Positions 1-8,538 of a stretch of 64,000 bases of DNA are shown here, one piece after another (position 1 is the stretch's first letter; every line of letters begins with the position of its first letter). This DNA is from Brachybacterium kimchii (GTDB lineage: Bacteria > Actinomycetota > Actinomycetes > Actinomycetales > Dermabacteraceae): the NCBI RefSeq assembly GCF_023373525.1, contig NZ_CP097218.1, positions 1,612,001-1,676,000 of the forward strand. The letters run 5' to 3'. The translations under genes were made by a program, and so were the position numbers. The notes under the pieces were generated by a model. The model was given only the letters and a program-made list of their open reading frames with translations, was not told the DNA's origin and ran no database searches.

Positions 1-47
1 TTCTTCAGCTCGAAGCCGGCGTGGTCTGTGCCGATGTGCACGTGCAT
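1..47 (-). CDS. rpiB: Ribose-5-phosphate isomerase B, N-terminal fragment
   Basis: Only the first 15 codons are inside the window; the gene runs off the left edge. The peptide MHVHIGTDHAGFELK matches the start of RpiB (LacAB_rpiB family), where the DHAG segment forms part of the sugar-phosphate site. RpiB interconverts ribose-5-phosphate and ribulose-5-phosphate in the cytosolic pentose phosphate pathway. It lies downstream of the Rv2466c-like gene on the same strand, as rpiB (Rv2465c) does in M. tuberculosis, which supports the call. A hairpin lies between the two genes, so co-transcription is not certain. Confidence 0.8.
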   Translation of the reverse strand, partial: MHVHIGTDHAGFELK

Positions 48-82
48 GGAGGGAGAGCCTTTCAGGGGGTCGGTCGGAGCCG

Positions 83-126
83 GGGACGGGCGGGCAGGGG
101 CGCTCGGCCCCTGCCCGCCCGGTCCC
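83..126 (-). terminator. Long GC hairpin after the DsbA-family gene
   Basis: Positions 87-101 and 107-121 form a perfect 15-bp stem with a 5-nt loop, extended outward by a few pairs after one bulge. It begins 4 bases past the stop codon of the upstream gene and ends 36 bases before rpiB. There is no U-tract. It could be a terminator, or an RNA-stabilising intercistronic hairpin. Confidence 0.55.
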
Positions 127-129
127 GGA

Positions 130-738
130 TCAGTCGAAGATGGGGCCGACGGTGCGGCTGCGCTTGAGCTCGAAGAAGCCGTCGACGCGGCTCATCGCCT
201 CGAGGCCGTCGAACAGGGTGCCGGCCTCCTCGCCCTTGGGGGCCGGGGAGATCACGGGGCCGAAGTAGGCGCGTCCGTCGCCGAAGGAGATCACCGGGGT
301 GCCGACCTCGTCGCCGACGAGCTCCACCACGGCCTTCTGCTTCGTGCGCAGGGTGTCGTCCAGGGAGGAGTCCTGGTAGGACTCGAGCAGCGACGGGTCC
401 AGACCCGCCTGCTCGAGGGCGGTCTTCGCGGCGTCGCGGCGATCCTGCAGGCCGCCCACGTGGTACGCCTGGCCGAAGGCGGTGTAGAAGTCGGCGAGGT
501 CCTGGTTGCCGCCGGCGTTCTCGACGGCGAGCGCCACACGGGCCGGGCCCCAGGCGTCGTCCATGCTGCGGCGGTAGCCGGCATCGAGGTCGCGGCCCTC
601 GTTGAGCGCGGCGAGGGACATGAGCGAGAACGTGATCTCCACGTCGCGGACCTGCGAGGCGTTCAGCAGCCAGCGGCTGGTCATCCACGCCCACGGGCAG
701 ATCGGATCGAAGAACAGTTCGACATGCGGTGCGGTCAC
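130..738 (-). CDS. DsbA-family mycothiol-dependent nitroreductase-like protein
   Basis: This 202-aa cytosolic protein has the thioredoxin/DsbA fold of the Rv2466c family. In M. tuberculosis that protein is a mycothiol-dependent reductase that handles oxidative stress and activates nitro-prodrugs. The N-terminal FFDPICPWAWMTSRW is the family active-site segment and no signal peptide is present. The second active-site cysteine is absent: the motif is CPWA (C14, A17), not CPWC, so a monothiol mechanism is expected. The start is GTG at 738, preceded by GAGGAAG. rpiB downstream and pepN nearby reproduce the mycobacterial order. Confidence 0.85.
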   Translation of the reverse strand: MTAPHVELFFDPICPWAWMTSRWLLNASQVRDVEITFSLMSLAALNEGRDLDAGYRRSMDDAWGPARVALAVENAGGNQDLADFYTAFGQAYHVGGLQDRRDAAKTALEQAGLDPSLLESYQDSSLDDTLRTKQKAVVELVGDEVGTPVISFGDGRAYFGPVISPAPKGEEAGTLFDGLEAMSRVDGFFELKRSRTVGPIFD

Positions 739-798
739 GGAGTCTTCCTCTCGCGTCGGGGATCGGCCGGGCCCGAGCGGGCGTCGGCCTCCCCCATT

Positions 799-870
799 CT
801 GTCACCAGACCGTGCGCCGCGGCTGTCACGGGGCCGGGCGCTGCGGCCGTCACGGGACCGGCCGCCCGGG
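799..870. repeat. Three 24-bp degenerate tandem units
   Basis: The core CTGTCAC/CCGTCAC recurs with an exact 24-base period (GTCAC at 801, 825 and 849). Each unit continues with a GC-rich tail ending GCGG or CGGG. The array sits in the 245-bp divergent gap between the DsbA-family gene and the ABC exporter. It could be tandem regulator sites or simple slippage. Confidence 0.5.
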
Positions 871-983
871 CGGATCGATGAACCCGGGGGAACCGGGCGT
901 CGGCCCCGCTGATCCGGAGGGCGGGACGAGGGTGCGCGCAGGGCCTCGATGGGGCACGAAAAGACATTGCCACGGGCGCGGGG

Positions 984-2825
984 ATGGGATGGGATTCACG
1001 AGTGCACGATTCCCCCTCCCCCTCCTCCGGCCAGCAGGCCGTCCCGGCCGCCGCGGACCCCGCCGCGACGGCGGTCCCGCGTGTCTCCGTCATGCGGTCG
1101 ATCGTGCGCAACCACCGCCGCTCGATCCCCTGGATCATGGCGACCTCCGCGTTCGTGGAGGCCGTCGACATGCTGGTGCCGATCCTCGTGGGCATCATCA
1201 TCGACGTGGGCATCGTCCGCGGCAGCCTCGCGATCACCCTGCTGGGCGCCGCGGGCATCTTCGTGATGCGCCTGATCAGCACGTGGGTGTGGACGCTCAT
1301 GTTCACCGCCTCGCAGCGGGCGCGCCTGTTCGAGCGCCATCGACTGCGGGTCGCGGTCACCGGAGCCGTGCTCGACCCGCGCTCGCGGCCGATCGAGCGC
1401 CCCGCCGGCGAGGTGCTCTCGATCGCGACCTCGGACGCCGACAAGGCGTCCGACATCATGGACATGCTGCCCTGGGCCTTCCCCGCCTCCGCGGTCGTGG
1501 TGGGCAGCGGCGTCTGGCTCGCGGTGCTCGACCCCTGGCTGGGCGTGGCGACCCTCGTCGGCATCGCGGTCATGGTGCTCGTGATCCGCGTGATCAGCCC
1601 CGTGCTCTCGGCCCGCTACGACGCCCAGCAGTCCCGTGCGGCCGACGCCGCCGCGACCGCGACCGACCTCGTCCACGGCCTGCGCGTGCTGCAGGGCTTG
1701 GGCGTGCAGTCCCGCGCCCGCACCCAGTACCGCCGGCGCTCCCGGATCGCCCTGGACGCGGCGCTCGTGAACGCCCGCTACTCGGGCGTCTCGAGCGGCC
1801 TGACCACCCTCGTGACCGCGGCGATGATGGCGGCCGTCGTGATCATCGCCGCCCAGCGCACCGTCGCCGGGGACATGACCATCGGCACCCTGATCGCCGT
1901 CGTGGGCGTGGCGCGCTCGAACATGGGCATGCTGCAGGGCCTCTCGGGGATCCCGATCTGGTGGGCCAGCATGTCGACCTCCGCCGACCGCGTGCGCCGT
2001 CTGCTCGCGGACCTCGGCCGCACGGTCGACGATCCCGCGCTGACGATCGGCCACCTCGCCACCGCGCGCGACGAGCGCGGCGAGGCCCGCCCCGGCGAGC
2101 GCCGCGCCGGCACCGGCGGCCTGCACCTGCGAGGCGTGGGCGCCGGCAGCCTGCAGGGCCTGGACATGGAGGTGCCCGACGGGCGCGTCATCGCCCTCGC
2201 CTGCGCGGACGCGCGTGACGCCGACGCGGTCGTGGAGGCGGTCAGCGGCCGCGCCGAGCACACGGGCGTCCACCTCGGCGACACCGAGGTCACCTCCTCG
2301 ACCCGCTTCGCGACCCGTGCGGACCTGCTCGTCGAGCCCCATGTCGTCGACCTCTTCGACGGGACCGTGCGCGAGCAGCTCGCCACGCGGGCCCCGGCGA
2401 GCGACCCGACGGACGGCAGCGACGACTCCTGGGCCGACGCCGCCCTGCACGCCGCGGGCGCCGACGACCTGCTGCGGATCCTCCCCGAGGGCTACGACAC
2501 CCGCATCCTCGATCGCGGCGCGAACCTCTCCGGTGGGCAGCGCCAGCGGATCGCGCTCGCGCGCGCCGTCGCCTCCGACGCCCCGGTGCTCGTGCTGCAG
2601 GATCCGACCACCGCGGTGGACGCCGTCACCGAGCAGCACATCGCGGAGGCGCTGGTGGCCGCCCGCCGCGTCCCCGACCGGGCGACGCTGCTGGTCACCC
2701 GGGCTCCCGCGCTCCTGCGCGAGGCCGACGAGGTGCTCTACGTGCGCGGGGGCCGGATCACCGCCCGCGCCGACCACCAGGACCTCATGGACCGCGACGA
2801 CTACAGGGAGATGGTGCGCCGATGA
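984..2825 (+). CDS. ABC exporter subunit with degenerate ATP-binding motifs
   Basis: This 613-aa type IV ABC exporter half has a six-helix membrane domain (about residues 40-320) followed by a nucleotide-binding domain. The region expected to hold Walker A reads ALACADARDADAV (about residues 402-415), with no GKS/T. The signature LSGGQRQR (515-522) is canonical. Walker B reads VLVLQDP, with Gln539 for the Asp and Asp540 for the catalytic Glu. It therefore supplies a signature motif but cannot bind ATP normally. Its stop overlaps the start of the partner gene (ATGA), so the two subunits are translationally coupled. Start ATG 984 is uncertain; GTG 1002 is an alternative. The substrate is unknown. 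Confidence 0.85.
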   Translation: MGWDSRVHDSPSPSSGQQAVPAAADPAATAVPRVSVMRSIVRNHRRSIPWIMATSAFVEAVDMLVPILVGIIIDVGIVRGSLAITLLGAAGIFVMRLISTWVWTLMFTASQRARLFERHRLRVAVTGAVLDPRSRPIERPAGEVLSIATSDADKASDIMDMLPWAFPASAVVVGSGVWLAVLDPWLGVATLVGIAVMVLVIRVISPVLSARYDAQQSRAADAAATATDLVHGLRVLQGLGVQSRARTQYRRRSRIALDAALVNARYSGVSSGLTTLVTAAMMAAVVIIAAQRTVAGDMTIGTLIAVVGVARSNMGMLQGLSGIPIWWASMSTSADRVRRLLADLGRTVDDPALTIGHLATARDERGEARPGERRAGTGGLHLRGVGAGSLQGLDMEVPDGRVIALACADARDADAVVEAVSGRAEHTGVHLGDTEVTSSTRFATRADLLVEPHVVDLFDGTVREQLATRAPASDPTDGSDDSWADAALHAAGADDLLRILPEGYDTRILDRGANLSGGQRQRIALARAVASDAPVLVLQDPTTAVDAVTEQHIAEALVAARRVPDRATLLVTRAPALLREADEVLYVRGGRITARADHQDLMDRDDYREMVRR

Positions 2826-4672
2826 TCCCCGACATGGCAGCCGTCCGGTGGGACCACGAGGCCGAGGACGTGCTCGAGTCCGACGCGACCGCGCGCCGCC
2901 AGCTCGACGAGCACGCCCAGATCCTGCCGATCGCCTCGGTCGGCACGTCCTTCTCGCACGTGGGCCGGCGCCTTCTCGCGCATTGGCCCTCGACCCTGGT
3001 CACCCTGCTGGTGGTGATCGGCGGCGCCATCGCCGCAGCGTGGATGCCGCGCCTGATCGGCGGGGCCGTCGACATCGTCCAGGACCGCGAGGGCTCCGCC
3101 GCCGTGTGGCGCCAGGGCGGGCTGATCATGCTCGCCGGCGTGCTGCAGGCCGTGCTCTCGGCGCTCGGCTGGGCGCTCGTGAGCGGCATGGGCCAGCGGG
3201 TGCTCGCCGCCATGCGCGAGGACGTCATCGACCGCGCCCTGGACCTTCCCGCGCAGACCATGGAGGTCACCGGCATCGGCGACGCCCTGTCGCGGGTCGC
3301 CGACGACGTCGACGTCACCGCGCGCGCCGTCAACAACGTGGTCCCGAACCTCATCCAGATGGGGTTCTACGTGGTGGTCACGCTGATCGGCATGGCGACG
3401 CTCTCACCGTGGCTGCTGATCCTCGTGGTCGTGGTGGTGCCGATGTACGCGGCCACGGGCGTGTGGTACCTGCGGCGCACCGCCCCCATCTACCGGCGCG
3501 AGCGCGTCGCGATGGGCGCCCGCGCCCAGGGGCTGCTCTCGGCGATCCACGGCATCCCGACCGTCCACGCCTACGGCATCGAGCGTCGGGAGACCCGCCA
3601 CGTCGCGGTGCTCTCGGAGACCGCCGCGGTGCTGGCCATGCGCGTGATGGGTCTGGTCACGAAGGTCGTGAAGATCGTCGTGTGGCCCGAGAACCTGTCG
3701 ATCGCCCTGGTGCTGATCCTCGGCTACGCGATGGTGCACGTGGGCGGCGCGCCCGTGGGCCTCGTGACCGCGGCCGCCCTCTACCTCATCTCGCTGCTCT
3801 GGCCGATGATGAACCTGCTGTTCAGCCTCGACGACGTGCAGTCGGCGGTGGCCAGCCTCACCCGCATGGTGGGTGTCATCGAGTCGATCGATCCGGCGTC
3901 CTCCCCCGGCGAGGAGGTGCCGGCGGACGCCTCGATCCGTCTGCGCCATGTCTCCCACGCCTACGGCGAGGACGCGGACGGCACCGAGCGGACCGTGCTG
4001 CAGCCCATCGACCTGGACATCGCGCCGGGCGAGTCGATCGCCCTGGTGGGCGCTTCCGGCGCCGGCAAGTCGACGCTCGCGGCGATCATCACGGGCACCC
4101 TCACCCCGCGCCACGGCTCCGTGCTCCACGGCGGCGCCGACCTCGCGCACGCGGACCTCGAGTCGGTGCGCCACCACGCGGTGATCGTCTCGCAGGACGT
4201 CCACGTGTTCCGCGGGACGCTCGCCGAGGACCTGCGACTGGCCCGCCCCGAGGCGACCGACGAGGAGCTCTGGGCGGCCCTGCGCGAGGTCGAGGCCGAC
4301 GCCTGGGCCGAGCTTCTCCCCCGCGGCCTGGACACCGAGGTCGGCGAGAAGGGCGAGCGGCTGACGGCCGAGCAGTCCCAGCAGCTGGCGCTCGCCCGTG
4401 TCGCCCTGCGCGATCCAGCGGTGCTGGTGCTCGACGAGGCCACGGCCGACGAGGGCTCCTCCGGCGCCCGCGTGCTCGAGCGCGCCGCGACGCAGGTGGC
4501 CCGCGACCGCACCACGGTGATCGTCGCCCACCGCCTGTCCCAGGCGAAGGAGGCCGACCGGATCCTGGTGATGGCCGACGGCCGCGTCGTCGAGCAGGGC
4601 CCGCACGCGGACCTCGTGGACCACGGAGGCGTCTACGCCGAGCTCTGGGCCGCCTGGAGCGGGAACGACTGA
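2822..4672 (+). CDS. ABC exporter subunit with intact Walker motifs, degenerate signature
   Basis: This 616-aa ABC half-transporter has a soluble N-terminus of about 55 residues, six transmembrane helices and a nucleotide-binding domain. Walker A is canonical (GASGAGKS, 410-417), as are Walker B and its catalytic Glu (LVLDEA, D538/E539) and the H-loop (VIVAHRLS). The signature is LTAEQ (514-518) instead of LSGGQ. Paired with the upstream subunit, one composite ATP site is complete (this Walker A/B with the partner LSGGQ) and the other is broken on both faces. It overlaps the upstream stop by ATGA. Substrate and direction cannot be told from sequence; the fold is that of exporters. Confidence 0.87.
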   Translation: MIPDMAAVRWDHEAEDVLESDATARRQLDEHAQILPIASVGTSFSHVGRRLLAHWPSTLVTLLVVIGGAIAAAWMPRLIGGAVDIVQDREGSAAVWRQGGLIMLAGVLQAVLSALGWALVSGMGQRVLAAMREDVIDRALDLPAQTMEVTGIGDALSRVADDVDVTARAVNNVVPNLIQMGFYVVVTLIGMATLSPWLLILVVVVVPMYAATGVWYLRRTAPIYRRERVAMGARAQGLLSAIHGIPTVHAYGIERRETRHVAVLSETAAVLAMRVMGLVTKVVKIVVWPENLSIALVLILGYAMVHVGGAPVGLVTAAALYLISLLWPMMNLLFSLDDVQSAVASLTRMVGVIESIDPASSPGEEVPADASIRLRHVSHAYGEDADGTERTVLQPIDLDIAPGESIALVGASGAGKSTLAAIITGTLTPRHGSVLHGGADLAHADLESVRHHAVIVSQDVHVFRGTLAEDLRLARPEATDEELWAALREVEADAWAELLPRGLDTEVGEKGERLTAEQSQQLALARVALRDPAVLVLDEATADEGSSGARVLERAATQVARDRTTVIVAHRLSQAKEADRILVMADGRVVEQGPHADLVDHGGVYAELWAAWSGND

Positions 4673-4694
4673 GCGGTTCCGCGCCGGGGGCGGT

Positions 4695-4754
4695 CCCGGT
4701 GCCGACCGGACCCGGTGCCGACCGGACCCGGTGCGACCGGACCCGGTGCCAACC
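4695..4754. repeat. 16-bp tandem repeat, nearly four units
   Basis: The unit CCCGGTGCCGACCGGA occurs at 4695 and 4711, as a 15-base variant at 4727, and as a partial copy at 4742. It follows the exporter stop by 22 bases. No function is apparent. Confidence 0.75.
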
Positions 4755-4792
4755 GTCCTCCGATCCGGGGCGGCCTGTCGCCCACCGGCGTC

Positions 4793-4832
4793 TGGCGGCG
4801 CTCTCTGCCTCATATGGCAGAGAGCGCCGCCA
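4793..4832. repeat. Dispersed palindrome, family A copy 1
   Basis: Perfect 17-bp arms (4793-4809 and 4816-4832) enclose the loop TCATAT. The inner part, CTCTCTGCC then CATATGGCAGAGAG, is shared with the palindrome at 21098-21135. It may terminate the exporter operon, but there is no U-tract. The rest of the gap to 5072 shows a second small hairpin and a leader, listed separately. Confidence 0.75.
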
Positions 4833-4954
4833 AATGCCGTCCCACGACACGCCGAACCCCCGCGGCGCGGGGCGGCGCCCTGCCCCTCGCCCCGCGCACG
4901 ACCAGCACACCCGTCGTCCGCCGATCTCGCATTCGGCCCCGGCTCCTCCCCTGC

Positions 4955-5072
4955 ACCGCGCGTACCGCGCGGTATGGTCGGCTCATACTCCTTCCCCTCG
5001 CGGGGTGAAGATCCTGGGCCGGCGGGCCGGTCGTCCCGGGTCCCCGCGGGGCCTACCCGGCCAGGAGACGTC
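4955..5072 (+). promoter_or_regulatory. Putative promoter and leader of the DUF402 gene
   Basis: An 8-bp hairpin, ACCGCGCG/CGCGCGGT (4955-4973), is followed by possible -10 boxes TATGGT (4973) and CATACT (4984). A GC-rich leader comes next, then the ribosome binding site AGGAG at 5063-5067, 5 bases before ATG 5073. No convincing -35 is visible. Confidence 0.35.
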
Positions 5073-5732
5073 ATGTCCTCCACTGCACACTGGTCACCCG
5101 GCGATCAGGTGACCTGGACCTACTACACCCTCCAGCACCCCACCCGCACCGTCCGCCCCGGCACCGTGGTCCTCGACGACGACGAACGCGGCCTGGTGGT
5201 CTGGATCGCGCCCGGCACCGAGGTGCTGCTGCCCGTCCTCGAGAACGGCGCACCGCTGCGCCGCGCGGGCGACGAAGGCATGTTCACCCGCCCGCGCGTC
5301 CAGTCCAAGCAGCTGTGGACGGGCAACGGCATCCTCATGATCGGCCTGCCCGGCCGCCCCTATTCGGTGTGGCTGTTCTACAAGGACGACGGCTCGCTGG
5401 GCTGCTACTACGTGAACCTCGAGACCCCCTTCGAGCGCACCGAGGAGGGCGTCCGCACGCGCGACCTGGTCCTCGATCTGGTGGTGCTGCCGCGCCGCGA
5501 CTGGCACTACAAGGACGAGGACGAGCTCGAGGGCGCCGAGAGCGTCGGCTACTTCTCCCCCGGCGAGGCCGGCGAGATCCGAGCGGCGGGCCGCACCGCC
5601 GAGCACGACATCAAGGACTGGATCTACCCGTTCTCCGCGGGCTTCGAGCACTTCTTCCCCGATCCCAGCTGGTCGATCCCGCCTCTGCCCGCGCACTACT
5701 CCTGGGACCTGGACCTGACGCAGAAGCGCTGA
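5073..5732 (+). CDS. DUF402 domain protein
   Basis: This 219-aa protein belongs to the DUF402/FomD-like family found widely in actinobacteria. Recognisable features are a beta-rich N-terminal half, the aromatic stretch WLFYKDDGSLGCYYVNLE, then DLVLDLVVLP and DWHYKDEDELEGA. Together these form the acidic metal-dependent phosphate-binding face known from FomD and related nucleotide phosphatases. Assigning nucleoside di/triphosphatase activity here is inference. No signal peptide or membrane segment is present, so it is cytosolic. ATG 5073 was chosen because AGGAG sits 5 bases upstream. It stands between the exporter and pepN as an apparent single gene. Confidence 0.75.
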   Translation: MSSTAHWSPGDQVTWTYYTLQHPTRTVRPGTVVLDDDERGLVVWIAPGTEVLLPVLENGAPLRRAGDEGMFTRPRVQSKQLWTGNGILMIGLPGRPYSVWLFYKDDGSLGCYYVNLETPFERTEEGVRTRDLVLDLVVLPRRDWHYKDEDELEGAESVGYFSPGEAGEIRAAGRTAEHDIKDWIYPFSAGFEHFFPDPSWSIPPLPAHYSWDLDLTQKR

Positions 5733-5806
5733 GGAACGGGAGCCCCGTCGCCCATCCCGGAATGCGCGGGCCCCGCGCAGACCCGCACAGACCGGTCCCC
5801 CGTTCC
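5733..5806 (+). terminator. Nested hairpins after the DUF402 gene
   Basis: GGAACGGG (5733-5740) can pair with CCCGTTCC (5799-5806). The loop contains a second palindrome, TGCGCGGG/CCCGCGCA (5763-5779). It starts at the stop codon and lies before pepN. There is no U-tract; termination is inferred only from position. Confidence 0.35.
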
Positions 5807-5844
5807 GGTCCGTCGGCCCGCGCCCCGGTGGCAGGATGGGAATC

Positions 5845-8406
5845 ATGCCTGTGAACCCCTCTGAGAACCTCACCCGCGACGAGGCGCGCGAGCGCGCCTC
5901 GTTCCTCTCCACGGACTCCTACGACGTGCGCCTGGACCTGACAACGGGCCCGACCACGTTCGTCACGGAGTCGACGATCCGCTTCTCCTCGACCGAGGCC
6001 CGGCCCACCTTCGTGGACCTGATCGCCCCGGCGGTGCACGAGATTGAGCTGAACGGCGAGGTGCTGGAGGATCCCGCCTCCCGCTTCGACGGCGCCCGGG
6101 TGCAGCTGCCCGAGCTCGCCGTCGGCGAGAACACCGTGCGGATCCTGGCCGACGGCGCCTTCATGAACACCGGCGAGGGATTGCACCGCTTCGTCGACCC
6201 GGTCGACGACGAGGTCTACCTGTACACGCAGTTCGAGGTCTCCGACGCCCGGCGCATGTTCGCGAACTTCGAGCAGCCCGACCTCAAGGCGACCTTCCGC
6301 TTCACGATCACCGCGCCCGACCACTGGCGCGTCATCTCCAACTCCCCCACCCCGCAGCCGGCCCCGGCCGGCGAGGGCACCGCGACCTGGGCCTTCGAGC
6401 CCACCACGAAGATCTCCACCTACCTCACGGCGCTCATCGCGGGCACCTACGAGGGCGGCGAAGGGTCTGTGACCACGCGCGACGGCCGCACCATCCCGAT
6501 GGGCGTGTACGCGCGGGCCTCGCTCGCCGAGCACCTGGACCCCCAGAACATCATCGACATCACGAAGGCCGGCATCGACTTCTACGAGGAGGCCTTCGAC
6601 TGCGACTTCCCGTTCCCCAAGTACGACCAGGTCTTCGTGCCGGAGTACAACATGGGCGCGATGGAGAACCCGGGCGCGATCACGTTCGTGGAGTCCTACG
6701 TGTTCCGCTCCGACGTCTCCGACGCGATCCGCGAGCGCCGCGACCTCACGATCCTCCACGAGCTCGCGCACATGTGGTTCGGCGACCTGGTGACGATGCG
6801 CTGGTGGGACGACCTCTGGCTGAACGAGTCCTTCGCCGAGTACGCCTCGACGCTCTCGAGCGCCGAGGCCACGAAATGGACGGATGCCTGGACCACCTTC
6901 GCGAGCTCCGAGAAGGCCTGGGCCTACCGCCAGGACCAGCTGCCCTCGACCCATCCGATCGTCGCCGACATGGTCGACTTCGACGCGGTCGAGACGAACT
7001 TCGACGGCATCACCTACGCCAAGGGCGCCTCGGTGCTGCGCCAGCTCGTCGCCTACGTCGGCAAGGACGCGTTCTTCGAGGGCCTGCGCGCGTACTTCCG
7101 CAAGCACGCCTGGTCCAACACCGAGCTCAAGGACCTGCTGGCCGAGCTCACCGAGACCAGCGGGCGCGACCTCGCCTCCTGGTCGCAGCTGTGGCTGGAG
7201 ACCGCGGGCGTGAACACCCTGCGTCCGCGCATCGAGCGGGAGGCCGACGGGACCGTCGTCTCCTTCGCGATCGCGCAGACCGCCGCGCCCGAGCACCCCA
7301 CCCTGCGACCCCACCGCCTGGGCATCGCCGGCTTCACCCTCGAGGGCGGCGTGCTGCGCCGCACCGAGAGCGTGGAGATCGACGTCGACGGCGAGCTCAC
7401 CGAGGTCGATGCGCTCGTCGGCACGCGTGCGGACCTCTGGCTGCTGAACGACGGCGACCTCGCGTACGCGAAGATCCGCCTGGACGAGGACTCCCTGGCC
7501 GTCGCCATGGAGCACCTGCGTGACATCGAGGACCCGCTGGCCCGCACCCTGATCTGGTCGGCGGCGTGGGACATGGTGCGCGACGCCGAGCTGCCCAGCC
7601 GCCGCTTCCAGGAGCTCGTGCTCGCGAACATCACGGGCGAGGACTCCTCGAGCGTGCTGCGCACGCTGCTCGGGCAGCTGGCCTCGGTCGCCGGCCCGTA
7701 CGCCGCGCCGGCCGAGCGCGCCGCGCGGACCACCTCCGCGGCCGACGCCCTCTGGGAGCTCACCCAGGCCGCCGAGTCCGGCAGCGACGCCCAGTTCCAG
7801 TTCGTCACCGAGTTCGCCCTGCTCTCCTCGAACGACGAGCACGCGGGGATCCTCGAGTCGCTGCTCGACGGCACGGTGACCCTGCCCGGACGCGAGATCG
7901 ACACCGACCTGCGCTGGTCGCTCGTGATCGCGCTGTCGGCCCTGGGCAGGATGGACGACGCGGCGATCGACACCGTGCTCGCCACCGACGACACCCAGTC
8001 CGGGCGCAAGAAGGCCCTCACCGCGAAGGCCGCGCGGCCGACGCCGGAGACCAAGGCCGAGGCCTGGCGGGCCACGGTCGAGGAGGACGCCCTGCCCAAC
8101 GAGTCCCTGAGCTCGGTGGTCATGGGCTTCCGCCGCGTGAGCGACCCGGCGCTCATCGCCCCCTACGAGACCCGCTACTTCGCGATGCTCGACGGCGTGT
8201 GGGAGAACCGCTCGAGCGAGATCGCCAACCGCCTCATCCAGGGGTACTTCCCCGCCGACTTCGGCGGGGAGTCCGTGGTCGAGGCGGCCGACGCGTGGCT
8301 CTCCTCGCACACCTCCGCGCCGCTCGGCCTGCGCCGCCCGGTCATCGAGGGCCGCGACACCGTCGCCCGCCAGCTGCGCGTGCGCGAGGCCGACGTCCCG
8401 GCCTGA
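5845..8406 (+). CDS. pepN: Aminopeptidase N (M1 metallopeptidase)
   Basis: This 853-aa cytosolic M1-family zinc aminopeptidase removes N-terminal residues from peptides. The exopeptidase motif GAMEN (271-275) binds the substrate amino terminus. The zinc site is HELAH (H305, E306, H309) with the third ligand E328 in LNESFAEY. The ERAP1-like C-terminal domain fills the last 300 residues. ATG 5845 is preferred over the in-frame ATG 5836 because AGGA lies 8 bases upstream and the family starts with a short tail before ENLTRDEA. PepN near an Rv2466c homologue and rpiB reproduces M. tuberculosis Rv2465c-Rv2467. Confidence 0.95.
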   Translation: MPVNPSENLTRDEARERASFLSTDSYDVRLDLTTGPTTFVTESTIRFSSTEARPTFVDLIAPAVHEIELNGEVLEDPASRFDGARVQLPELAVGENTVRILADGAFMNTGEGLHRFVDPVDDEVYLYTQFEVSDARRMFANFEQPDLKATFRFTITAPDHWRVISNSPTPQPAPAGEGTATWAFEPTTKISTYLTALIAGTYEGGEGSVTTRDGRTIPMGVYARASLAEHLDPQNIIDITKAGIDFYEEAFDCDFPFPKYDQVFVPEYNMGAMENPGAITFVESYVFRSDVSDAIRERRDLTILHELAHMWFGDLVTMRWWDDLWLNESFAEYASTLSSAEATKWTDAWTTFASSEKAWAYRQDQLPSTHPIVADMVDFDAVETNFDGITYAKGASVLRQLVAYVGKDAFFEGLRAYFRKHAWSNTELKDLLAELTETSGRDLASWSQLWLETAGVNTLRPRIEREADGTVVSFAIAQTAAPEHPTLRPHRLGIAGFTLEGGVLRRTESVEIDVDGELTEVDALVGTRADLWLLNDGDLAYAKIRLDEDSLAVAMEHLRDIEDPLARTLIWSAAWDMVRDAELPSRRFQELVLANITGEDSSSVLRTLLGQLASVAGPYAAPAERAARTTSAADALWELTQAAESGSDAQFQFVTEFALLSSNDEHAGILESLLDGTVTLPGREIDTDLRWSLVIALSALGRMDDAAIDTVLATDDTQSGRKKALTAKAARPTPETKAEAWRATVEEDALPNESLSSVVMGFRRVSDPALIAPYETRYFAMLDGVWENRSSEIANRLIQGYFPADFGGESVVEAADAWLSSHTSAPLGLRRPVIEGRDTVARQLRVREADVPA

Positions 8407-8428
8407 CGCGCGCCGCGCCCCGGAACAG

Positions 8429-8476
8429 ATGAGCGCCACGAACCAGATCTCGCCGATCCTGGTTCGTGGCGCTCAT
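8429..8476. terminator. Convergent-gene hairpin (bidirectional terminator)
   Basis: An 18-bp stem (8429-8446 with 8459-8476) encloses a 12-nt loop. It is centred between the convergent ends of pepN and the siderophore-binding protein gene, 23 and 63 bases from the two stops. It lacks a U-tract on either strand. Confidence 0.7.
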
Positions 8477-8538
8477 GTCGTGTGCGCCGCGGGGCGGCCA
8501 CCCGCCGCGGGGCGGGTCGTCTGCCGCGCGGCAGCGGG

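Noticed and set aside
62..1573. Long open frames opposite or out of frame with real genes (for example 62-1573 minus, 3404-5083 minus, 5611-8439 minus, 21118-24129 plus, 43162-46959 plus)
   Set aside because: They are Arg/Pro/Gly/His-rich, lack any family motif, and shadow well-supported genes; this is expected at very high GC where stop codons are rare.
984..4672. ABC exporter as a siderophore importer of the IrtAB type
   Set aside because: No siderophore-interacting FAD domain is present and the iron box lies 5 kb away beside other genes; the substrate cannot be assigned.
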